Origin: Dehalococcoidia bacterium
GTDB taxonomy: Bacteria; Chloroflexota; Dehalococcoidia; GIF9; UBA5629
Assembly (NCBI GenBank): GCA_003484395.1
Contig: DNCV01000055.1
Location: forward strand, 1 to 7,175
Length of the DNA stretch: 7,175 nt
Direction of reading: 5' to 3'
The position numbers and the translations under genes are program-made. Of this stretch, positions 1-5,065 are shown piece by piece. Each line of letters opens with the position of its first letter. Within the stretch, counting starts at the first letter, position 1. The notes below the pieces were generated by a model. The model saw nothing but the letters and a program-made list of their open reading frames with translations. It searched no databases and had not been told where the DNA came from.

Positions 1-80
1 CCGCAGCAGGAAGTGCTCTGCCGGGCTATGCTGCCGTAATTATCTCTGACAGCTTTCTTGATTTCCGATTCTTTTACCAT
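1..80 (-). CDS. arsM: Arsenite methyltransferase ArsM, N-terminal fragment (runs off the left edge)
   Basis: Only the first 26 codons are present; the rest lies beyond position 1. The peptide begins MVKESEIKKAVRDNYGSIAR and continues QSTSCC. This is the characteristic start of bacterial and archaeal SAM-dependent arsenite methyltransferases: an 'IKKAVRxxYGxIA' helix followed by a Cys-rich stretch. The family methylates As(III) using S-adenosylmethionine and conserved cysteines in the cytoplasm. The start is supported by an AAAGGAG ribosome binding site 7 bases upstream on the minus strand, which overlaps the stop codon of the preceding AbrB-type gene. The 12-base gap implies co-transcription from the promoter at 416-444. 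The catalytic domain is not visible, so the family call rests on the N-terminus and the neighbour. Confidence 0.72.
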   Translation of the reverse strand, partial: MVKESEIKKAVRDNYGSIARQSTSCC

Positions 81-92
81 CTCAACGCTCCT

Positions 93-374
93 TTATTTGA
101 TAATATCCTTTATCATGGGACCAAGGATATCTTTTACGATTCCGGCCATCTCATCTACCTTAATCAAAGAGATGCAACACGATCTCCCCCCCTTGTCCCA
201 ACTAATCACAGCCAGCTTATCGCCGGCATGAATATCCGCCTTCTCCCTGATCTCCTTGGGGAGAACCATCTGACCGCGCTCATCAACGCTGACAATCGAT
301 TCAACCCTGCAGCAGCCGGCAGCGTTTGTGACCTCACAACATGCGGTGGAAACGTTCTTTTTTGTCGTCTTCAC
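93..374 (-). CDS. AbrB/SpoVT-fold protein with Cys-Cys pairs ('HgcAB-associated protein' type), probable metal(loid)-responsive regulator
   Basis: This is a 93-aa protein. The core at about residues 25-55 (SIVSVDERGQMVLPKEIREK, then a GDKLAVI strand) is the swapped-hairpin AbrB/MazE/SpoVT DNA-binding fold. It carries three adjacent-cysteine pairs: CC at 12-13 and 21-22 near the N-terminus and CC at 66-67 in the last strand. These are absent from ordinary AbrB proteins and look like thiol ligands for As(III), Hg(II) or another soft metal. Similar proteins are annotated in databases as 'HgcAB-associated', after the mercury methylation genes. Here the partner is arsM, 12 bases downstream. Translation starts at GTG (372-374) with an AGGAAGG Shine-Dalgarno 7 bases upstream. 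An 18-bp palindrome lies just ahead, so autoregulation is plausible but inferred. The C-terminal 20 residues form a hydrophobic, Ile-rich tail. Confidence 0.8.
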   Translation of the reverse strand: MKTTKKNVSTACCEVTNAAGCCRVESIVSVDERGQMVLPKEIREKADIHAGDKLAVISWDKGGRSCCISLIKVDEMAGIVKDILGPMIKDIIK

Positions 375-390
375 TCAGCACCTTCCTATT

Positions 391-408
391 ATACTGATTA
401 ATCAGTAT
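391..408. promoter_or_regulatory. Perfect 18-bp palindromic operator candidate at the transcription start of the AbrB-arsM unit
   Basis: The sequence ATACTGATTAATCAGTAT is identical to its own reverse complement. It starts about where transcription from the 416-444 promoter should begin and ends before the AGGAAGG ribosome binding site, the classic position for a repressor operator. A separate copy of one half (AATCAGTAT) lies at 470-478. The likely ligand is either the AbrB-type protein or an ArsR-type repressor encoded elsewhere; the sequence does not decide which. Confidence 0.65.
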
Positions 409-415
409 TGGCTGA

Positions 416-444
416 ATAATACACCAAAGAAATGAGGAGGTCAA
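416..444 (-). promoter_or_regulatory. Sigma-70-type promoter for the AbrB-type gene and arsM
   Basis: On the minus strand a -35 box TTGACC (439-444) is separated by exactly 17 bases from a -10 box TATTAT (416-421). The predicted start is near 409, directly at the edge of the palindrome at 391-408. The leader is then about 35 bases. The promoter reads leftward into the 93-aa gene and arsM. Confidence 0.72.
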
Positions 445-463
445 GAAAACCTAATACTTATCG

Positions 464-637
464 CTATTGAATCAGTATCTTTTCTACAATTTCAGCGGCA
501 TCTTTAACAAGCCGCGGACATATTGTTTTTGTCAGCCCTTTTTCTTTTATAAGCACTTGACCAGTCTGTTCCAATACAAGATGAGCCTGGAGTAGATTGG
601 GTAGCGAGACAGTCACCTGTAATTCATGAATTGACAT
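464..637 (-). CDS. Small hypothetical protein, 57 aa
   Basis: An ATG-to-TAG reading frame of 57 codons fills most of the gap between the AbrB-type promoter and ilvC. The product begins MSIHELQVTVSLPNLL and ends DAAEIVEKILIQ. It reads like a folded small soluble protein: alternating hydrophobic residues suggest a strand, then helices, with one cysteine (residue 40) and no signal peptide or membrane segment. I do not recognise the family. The ribosome binding site is weak (AGGA about 12 bases upstream). The start codon overlaps the -35 box of the ilvC promoter. The stop lies 20 bases upstream of the AbrB promoter -35 box, and its last codons contain the extra operator half-site. It may belong to the arsenic/metal module, or it may be a chance ORF. 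Confidence 0.4.
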   Translation of the reverse strand: MSIHELQVTVSLPNLLQAHLVLEQTGQVLIKEKGLTKTICPRLVKDAAEIVEKILIQ

Positions 638-660
638 CGTTTCTGTTTCCTACCTATAAT
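631..660 (+). promoter_or_regulatory. Perfect-consensus sigma-70 promoter for ilvC
   Basis: TTGACA (631-636) and TATAAT (655-660) both match consensus fully, with an 18-base spacer. The predicted start is near 667, giving a leader of about 73 bases before ilvC. The leader ends in an AAGGAG ribosome binding site (724-729). I see no T-box, attenuator or leader peptide in it. The -35 box overlaps the start codon of the leftward 57-aa ORF. Confidence 0.72.
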
Positions 661-739
661 AACCTTCGATAGAACTAAAATCTAAAGCTAGGCATTTAAG
701 GTAACGATCTTACGAAAAAAAATAAGGAGAAAACAGTAC

Positions 740-1840
740 ATGGCTAAAATCGATTTCGGCGGAACCATAGAAGAAGTTATCATGAGAAACGAGTTTCCCA
801 TGAGAAAAGCTCGCTCTGTTCTTAAAAATGAAACTATTGCTGTAATTGGGTATGGTGTCCAGGGTCCCGGACAATCCTTGAATTTGAGAGATAATGGCTT
901 CAATGTTATTATCGGACAATCCAAGCAATTTAAAGAGGACTGGAACCGTGCAGTCAAAGACGGATGGAAGCCTGGAGTAACTCTTTTTGAAATCGAAGAA
1001 GCCGTAAAGAGGGGTACCGTAATAGAAGTTCTGGTTTCCGATGCCGCCGCGAGAGTGGTCTGGCCTCTGATCAAAAGAAACCTTAAAGCTGGCGATGCCC
1101 TCTATTTCTCGCATGGATTCTCAATCGTTTACAAGGATCAGACCAAGGTTATTCCACCAAAAAATGTCGATGTGATCATGGTTGCTCCGAAAGGGTCAGG
1201 CACTTCTTTACGGCGCAATTTTCTTTCCGGTGAAGGTATCAACGCCAGTTTTGCCATTTTTCAGGATGCCACAGGCAGAGCTAAAGACCGGTGCATCGCT
1301 CTGGGAATCGGCATAGGCGCAGGCTATCTTTTCCCCACCACCTTTGAAAAAGAAGTCTATAGTGACCTGGTAGGAGAAAGAGGCGTTCTTATGGGCGCTC
1401 TGGCCGGTGTTATGGAAGCCCAGTACGATACTCTTCGAAAGCATGGACATAGTCCCAGCGAAGCCTTTAACGAGACAGTTGAAGAATTGACCGAAAGCCT
1501 TATTCGACTGGTCTCGGAGAACGGCATGGATTGGATGTATGCCAACTGTTCGGTTACCGCCCAGAGAGGCGCGCTGGATTGGAAACCGAAGTTTAAGAAA
1601 GCAGTCATGCCTGTCTTTAAGGAATTATATGAAAGAGTTGCCAGCGGTGCGGAAACCAGGCGAGTTATTTCATCGTGTGGTAGAGTCAATTACAAGACTC
1701 AATTAAGCAAAGAACTCAACGCTTTAGGCAATTCCGAGATGTGGAGAGCAGGGAAAACGACCCGTGACTTACGACCAAAAGAAAAAGCGAAGACTAATGC
1801 CGACTCGGCAATTGGAGTTGCAGGCAGAAAATCAAACTGA
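740..1840 (+). CDS. ilvC: Ketol-acid reductoisomerase (NADP+ or NAD+ dependent), fungal/Bacteroidetes type
   Basis: The enzyme converts 2-acetolactate or 2-aceto-2-hydroxybutyrate to the dihydroxy acid, the second common step of valine, leucine and isoleucine synthesis, using Mg2+ and NAD(P)H. It has 366 residues. The Rossmann motif is GYGVQGPGQ (37-45). Catalytic and metal residues are visible: SHGF with H125, APKGSG with K151, D209 and E213 in the YSDLVGERG segment, NETVEE with E245/E249, and CSVTAQRG with S271. The sequence resembles yeast Ilv5 and Bacteroides enzymes more than E. coli IlvC or the short 'GSQGHA' class. After the usual family end (DLRP, about 343-346) it has an extra Lys/Ala-rich tail of about 20 residues. 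The cofactor loop after the second strand reads GQSK, where relatives carry Arg (yeast GVRK). The ATG is 10 bases after AAGGAG. No other ilv or leu gene is in view, and it has its own promoter. Confidence 0.95.
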   Translation: MAKIDFGGTIEEVIMRNEFPMRKARSVLKNETIAVIGYGVQGPGQSLNLRDNGFNVIIGQSKQFKEDWNRAVKDGWKPGVTLFEIEEAVKRGTVIEVLVSDAAARVVWPLIKRNLKAGDALYFSHGFSIVYKDQTKVIPPKNVDVIMVAPKGSGTSLRRNFLSGEGINASFAIFQDATGRAKDRCIALGIGIGAGYLFPTTFEKEVYSDLVGERGVLMGALAGVMEAQYDTLRKHGHSPSEAFNETVEELTESLIRLVSENGMDWMYANCSVTAQRGALDWKPKFKKAVMPVFKELYERVASGAETRRVISSCGRVNYKTQLSKELNALGNSEMWRAGKTTRDLRPKEKAKTNADSAIGVAGRKSN

Positions 1841-1852
1841 TTCATTGATTTT

Positions 1853-1911
1853 CAAACTAACTAAATAGTATCGAAAATAGCGTTGTTGAGCTATTGAATA
1901 ATCTTAGTTTG
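1853..1911. repeat. Nested inverted repeat downstream of ilvC (possible transcript end structure)
   Basis: Outer arms CAAACTAA (1853-1860) and TTAGTTTG (1904-1911) pair perfectly over 8 bp. Inside them AATAGC (1876-1881) and GCTATT (1890-1895) form a 6-bp hairpin with an 8-base loop. The structure lies between the ilvC stop and the next promoter, where a terminator is expected. It is A/T-rich and has no following U-tract, so it is not a textbook intrinsic terminator. Confidence 0.3.
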
Positions 1912-1930
1912 CGTTCTGCATAAATATCTA

Positions 1931-1959
1931 TTGACATTATGCGCTACTATTGATATGAT
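1931..1959 (+). promoter_or_regulatory. Sigma-70-type promoter of the Fur-family/znuACB operon
   Basis: TTGACA (1931-1936), a 17-base spacer and TATGAT (1954-1959) form a near-consensus promoter. Transcription should begin at about 1966, inside the Fur-type palindrome at 1961-1985. Bound repressor would therefore block polymerase. The leader to the ATG at 1992 is only about 25 bases. Confidence 0.78.
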
Positions 1960-1960
1960 T

Positions 1961-1985
1961 ACAACTGATAATTATTATCAGTTGT
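1961..1985. promoter_or_regulatory. Fur-family operator with 12-1-12 perfect palindrome
   Basis: Arms ACAACTGATAAT (1961-1972) and ATTATCAGTTGT (1974-1985) are exact reverse complements around a single T. The inner 15 bases (1966-1980), TGATAAT-T-ATTATCA, match the 7-1-7 box described for Bacillus Fur exactly. The box begins one base after the -10 element and covers the predicted transcription start. It most likely binds the Fur-family protein encoded immediately downstream, giving metal-dependent autoregulation. Confidence 0.82.
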
Positions 1986-1991
1986 ATACTT

Positions 1992-2429
1992 ATGATGACG
2001 GAAAGAAAACTGGCGACATTACTACGAAGAGAAGGCTACAAAGTAACGCCGCAGCGAAGAGCCATACTGAAAATAGTTACAGAAACTCACGACCACCTGA
2101 CGCCGGCCGCGCTGTATGAACGAGTACAGAAAGCGCAGCCGCACATCGGGCTCGTTACTATCTACCGGACGATTCAGATACTTGAGCAACTGGGGCTCAT
2201 CTGTGAGATGCATGCCGAGCGCACCAGCCGGAGCTATCTGCTCAAACGTGCTTCGGAACACCATCACCATATCGTGTGCTCTGGCTGCGGCACAGTGACA
2301 GACGTCACACACTGCGAACTTGAAAAGCTTCAAGAGCAACTGGCTAAAGAGACAGGTTTTGAGATAGATGGGCACATCCTCGAATTTTTCGGCTACTGCC
2401 GGCAATGCCAGCGGCTAAAAGCGGAGTAA
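1992..2429 (+). CDS. Fur-family metal-dependent transcriptional repressor (Zur-like by context)
   Basis: This 145-aa protein has the normal Fur-family length. The N-terminal winged helix spans about residues 5-85, with the recognition segment GLVTIYRTIQIL (53-64) matching the family 'TVYRTL' helix. The C-terminal half holds the regulatory HHHH cluster (90-93), the structural zinc site C96-x2-C99 with C136-x2-C139, and H128. It represses metal uptake genes when its metal is bound. Being first gene of a znuACB operon suggests a zinc sensor (Zur). However, the operator core equals the Bacillus Fur consensus, so an iron or manganese sensor cannot be excluded. The start is ATG at 1992 or the adjacent ATG at 1995. 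Neither has a recognisable Shine-Dalgarno, and the short leader is almost wholly operator. Probably co-transcribed with znuA, 91 bases on. Confidence 0.9.
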   Translation: MMTERKLATLLRREGYKVTPQRRAILKIVTETHDHLTPAALYERVQKAQPHIGLVTIYRTIQILEQLGLICEMHAERTSRSYLLKRASEHHHHIVCSGCGTVTDVTHCELEKLQEQLAKETGFEIDGHILEFFGYCRQCQRLKAE

Positions 2430-2471
2430 TACTATTGATCCGAATACTGGATAAGTATGTGCGATGATAAT

Positions 2472-2486
2472 TGATAATAATTTTCA
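2472..2486. promoter_or_regulatory. Second Fur-type operator upstream of znuA
   Basis: TGATAAT-A-ATTTTCA matches the TGATAAT-n-ATTATCA box at 13 of its 14 defined positions. A further GATAAT hexamer (2466-2471) precedes it, so the region can also be read as three overlapping hexamers, as in enterobacterial Fur sites. It lies in the 91-base gap between the regulator and znuA. No clean promoter is visible there. A weak TTGATA (2471-2476) with AATAAA (2494-2499) at 17-base spacing would be covered by the box. Confidence 0.6.
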
Positions 2487-2520
2487 TTTAACCAATAAAT
2501 TTTTCAGTCAGAGGAATGCA

Positions 2521-3399
2521 ATGAAAAGCCGAATTCTTACGTTTGTAATGCTTGCATGCATCAGTCTGCTGGCGCCTATGCTTCTCAGCTCCTGCGCCCA
2601 GACATCAATCACATCGGATAAAATCGGCGTCGCAGTCAGCATACTGCCGCTTGTCGAATTTGCCGAAAGCATCGGCGGCGATAAAGTAACAGTCAATGTC
2701 ATGGTACCGCCGGGAGCGTCGCCGCACACCTACGAACCGAAACCGAGCCAGATGACGGCACTGGCAAACGCCCGCCTCTATGTGAAGGTCGGTTCCGGCA
2801 TCGAATTTGAGATCAGCTATATGGACAAGCTCGCTTCCATAAACAAGGCAATGCTTGTCGTCGACAGCTCCAAAGGCATTGACCTGATGAAAAGCGATGA
2901 CCCTGACGAGCCCGGCATGGACCCGCATATCTGGACATCGCCGAAAAATGCCGTAGTCATGGTCAAAAATATCTGCGACGGGCTGGGTCAAATAGATTCC
3001 GCCAATAAAGCTTATTATAAAGCCAATCGTGATGCCTATATCAAGAAGTTGACCGAACTCGATGAATCTATCATAAAGGGGTTGGACTCAGTGAAGAACC
3101 GAAGTTTCATTATTTATCATCCTGCATTCGGCTATTTCGCCAGAGACTATAATCTCACCCAGATAGGAATCGAACAAGAGGGTAAGGAGCCGACCGCAGC
3201 ATATGTGACCCATGTGACCAAAGAAGCCAAAGAGAAAAGCTGCACAGTAATCTTTGTCTCACCTCAGTTCAGCCAGAAAAGCGCTGAGGTTATCGCTCAT
3301 GAGATAAACGGCGCCGTTATACCTCTTGACACTCTGGCAAAAGAGTACATAACCAATATGGAAGCGATCAAAGATGCCATGATAAAAGCGATGAAATGA
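2521..3399 (+). CDS. znuA: Zinc (or Zn/Mn) ABC transporter substrate-binding lipoprotein
   Basis: Cluster A-I / ZnuA-TroA family, 292 aa. A signal peptide (about 1-24) ends in the lipobox LSSC, so C25 should be lipidated and the protein anchored outside the membrane, handing metal to ZnuB. Predicted metal ligands are H69 (GASPHTYEP), H136 (DPHIW), H200 (YHPAFGYFARDY) and D270 (PLDTLAKEY). Three His plus one acid is the Zn-type or TroA-type set; Mn-specific members usually have Glu at the third position. The loop ahead of DPHIW is short and acidic (residues 125-135) and has none of the histidines found in many ZnuA proteins. I chose ATG 2521 because AGAGGA lies 5 bases upstream and a perfect lipoprotein signal follows. 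The in-frame ATG at 2464 would add 19 residues encoded by the Fur-type box and is rejected. Confidence 0.9.
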   Translation: MKSRILTFVMLACISLLAPMLLSSCAQTSITSDKIGVAVSILPLVEFAESIGGDKVTVNVMVPPGASPHTYEPKPSQMTALANARLYVKVGSGIEFEISYMDKLASINKAMLVVDSSKGIDLMKSDDPDEPGMDPHIWTSPKNAVVMVKNICDGLGQIDSANKAYYKANRDAYIKKLTELDESIIKGLDSVKNRSFIIYHPAFGYFARDYNLTQIGIEQEGKEPTAAYVTHVTKEAKEKSCTVIFVSPQFSQKSAEVIAHEINGAVIPLDTLAKEYITNMEAIKDAMIKAMK

Positions 3400-3441
3400 C
3401 GGCTTGATTCCGCAGAGCCAATAGGGTATGCTAACAATCGT

Positions 3442-4200
3442 ATGTCACAAGAGAATCTGGTTCAACTTCATAATATATGGGTGCGCTATAACGGTATTCC
3501 GGTTCTGGAGAATATCAACCTGGCAATTAAAAAAGGCGATTTCCTCGGCATCATCGGACCGAACGGCGGCGGCAAAACAACGCTGCTAAAAGTAATCCTC
3601 GGCCTTGTCCATCCGGATAGAGGCACGGTCTCCATAATGGGTGAACCTCCGGAAAGAGGACGACGGCATATCGGTTATGTTTCACAGCATAATCTCTTCG
3701 ATCGCTCTTTCCCTATTAACATCTGGGATACCGTACTCATGGGAAGATATGGCAGTACAGGAATGTTCAAACACTATAACGCTCAGGATAAACTGGCAGT
3801 GGAACAGGCATTGAAAACGGTGGGCATGATTGACCGGAAATTCCAACAATTGGGGCAACTATCGGGTGGCGAACAACAGCGGGTATTCATCGCCCGCGCT
3901 CTCGTTACCGATCCTCAGCTACTGCTATTGGATGAGCCGACTGCGAGCGTGGATTCCGCCATGCAAACGGAGTTCTATGAGCTTCTCGATCATCTGAAGG
4001 ATACTATGGCGATTGTCCTCGTCTCCCATGATATCAGCGCAATCTCTATCTACGTAAATGAGATCGCCTGTCTTAACCGGCAGCTTTACTACCACGGATC
4101 GAAAGAGATCACGACGGAGATCCTTGAGTCTACCTATAAATGTCCCGTGCAGATGATCGCCCACGGTACTATACCGCACCGCGTGTTAAAGGAGCATTAG
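3442..4200 (+). CDS. znuC: Zinc ABC transporter ATP-binding protein
   Basis: This 252-aa cytoplasmic ATPase energises metal import through ZnuB. All ABC motifs are intact: Walker A GPNGGGKT (39-46), Q-loop VSQHN with Q82, signature LSGGEQQR (140-147), Walker B LLLLDEP with D164 and E165, and switch H196 in LVSHD. The middle segment (FPINIWDTVLMGRYG) and the C-terminal IAHGTIPHRVL are typical of the Mn/Zn subfamily ABC ATPases. It begins 42 bases after znuA in the same frame. No earlier start codon exists between the znuA stop and ATG 3442. Its ribosome binding site is poor: only AGGG 15 bases upstream, so translation may be weak or depend on structure. The stop precedes znuB by 5 bases. Confidence 0.93.
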   Translation: MSQENLVQLHNIWVRYNGIPVLENINLAIKKGDFLGIIGPNGGGKTTLLKVILGLVHPDRGTVSIMGEPPERGRRHIGYVSQHNLFDRSFPINIWDTVLMGRYGSTGMFKHYNAQDKLAVEQALKTVGMIDRKFQQLGQLSGGEQQRVFIARALVTDPQLLLLDEPTASVDSAMQTEFYELLDHLKDTMAIVLVSHDISAISIYVNEIACLNRQLYYHGSKEITTEILESTYKCPVQMIAHGTIPHRVLKEH

Positions 4201-4205
4201 CCATC

Positions 4206-5015
4206 ATGTTTGAAGCCCTTCAATTTGAATTTATGCGAAATGCGATCGTTGCCGGGCTTCTAGCAGCGATCGCCTGCGGGGTTGTCGGCGTCTACGTGAC
4301 AGTGAAAAAGATCGTCTTTGCTAGCGACGGCATCGCTCATTTCTCATTCGGTGGGGTCGGGCTGGGATATCTTATCGGCATCAATCCCATCTGGGTGGCC
4401 ATGGCTTTCACTCTGGCATCAGCAATCGGAATGGGATTTATCATCCGCCGGACAAAATTGCCTGAGGATACCGTCATCGGTGTGCTGCTGGCAATGGGCA
4501 TGGCATTGGGCATTATTTTCATCGGATTGGCTCCCGGATACGCTCCGGACCTGTTCAGTTATCTCTTCGGTAATATATTAACAGTGCCGATATCCGATCT
4601 TATCCTAATGTTTGTACTCGATGGAATCATCCTTATCCTTGTCCTCGCACTGTATAAAGAATTTCTCACTCTCTGTTTCGATGAGGAATTCGGAGCAATA
4701 ACCGGTGTGCCTGTTGAGAAACTCTATTTTCTCCTTCTCTGCATGATAGCTCTGACAGTTGTAGTAATGATACGGGTAGTCGGAATTATCCTCGTCATCG
4801 CGCTTCTGACAATTCCGGCAACGCTGGCACGTCAATTTACCCATAATCTGCGGACGATGATGCTGCTGGCTACCGCTTTCGGTATCATTTTCACATTCGG
4901 CGGAATTTGGCTGTCATACATACTCGATCTGGCTTCCGGCGCAACCATTGTTCTCCTCAGCGGGATCGTTCTTCTCGGATCGTTCGGTTTTTCCAAACTC
5001 CGCAGTAAAACATGA
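4206..5015 (+). CDS. znuB: Zinc ABC transporter permease (ABC-3 family)
   Basis: This 269-aa integral membrane protein forms the import channel as a homodimer with ZnuC. Hydrophobic segments are visible at about 12-33, 44-58, 62-80, 90-108, 130-150, 172-206 (two helices), 216-236 and 245-260, as usual for ABC-3 permeases. The family stretches SDGIAHFSFGGVGLGYL (40-56), RVVGIILVIALLTIPAT (190-206) and the cytoplasmic coupling region around FDEEFGAITGVP (158-169) are clear. The ATG at 4206 is chosen because AAAGGAG (4188-4194, inside the znuC end) lies 11 bases upstream. The longer frame from 4140 would add 22 polar residues overlapping znuC and is unlikely. It is the last gene of the operon and converges on the VTT protein gene, with 50 bases between the two stop codons. 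Confidence 0.93.
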   Translation: MFEALQFEFMRNAIVAGLLAAIACGVVGVYVTVKKIVFASDGIAHFSFGGVGLGYLIGINPIWVAMAFTLASAIGMGFIIRRTKLPEDTVIGVLLAMGMALGIIFIGLAPGYAPDLFSYLFGNILTVPISDLILMFVLDGIILILVLALYKEFLTLCFDEEFGAITGVPVEKLYFLLLCMIALTVVVMIRVVGIILVIALLTIPATLARQFTHNLRTMMLLATAFGIIFTFGGIWLSYILDLASGATIVLLSGIVLLGSFGFSKLRSKT

Positions 5016-5040
5016 GTGATTCAGCAATCAGCCAATTTGC

Positions 5041-5065
5041 GCATTATTTCGAAAAAATATAATGC
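5041..5065. terminator. Possible bidirectional terminator hairpin between znuB and the VTT gene
   Basis: GCATTAT (5041-5047) and ATAATGC (5059-5065) form a 7-bp stem around an A-rich 11-base loop in the gap between convergent genes. It ends exactly at the stop codon of the leftward gene. The stem is A/T-rich and neither side has a clear U-run after it, so the position is convincing but the structure is weak. Confidence 0.3.

Noticed and set aside
98..115. TGATAA/TTATCA inverted repeat near the end of the AbrB-type gene, resembling a Fur-type half-site pair
   Set aside because: The 6-base spacing does not fit a 7-1-7 or hexamer array, and it falls in repetitive Ile/Lys/Asp codons at the gene end.
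661..739. Riboswitch, T-box or attenuator in the ilvC leader
   Set aside because: The leader is only about 73 bases, with no T-box sequence, no run of branched-chain codons and only a 4-bp stem.
1208..1689. Leftward ORFs inside ilvC
   Set aside because: They are antisense shadows of a strongly conserved coding gene, with no ribosome binding site or recognisable domain.
1931..2119. Rightward 62-codon ORF across the operon promoter
   Set aside because: It starts inside the -35 box, runs through the operator and overlaps the Fur-family gene in another frame with a low-complexity product.
2464..2520. znuA starting at the upstream in-frame ATG 2464
   Set aside because: The extra 19 residues are encoded by the Fur-type box, have no ribosome binding site and would precede a complete lipoprotein signal peptide.
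4140..4205. znuB starting at ATG 4140, overlapping znuC by 61 bases
   Set aside because: The extension is polar and unlike ABC-3 permeases; ATG 4206 has AAAGGAG upstream and gives the usual N-terminus.
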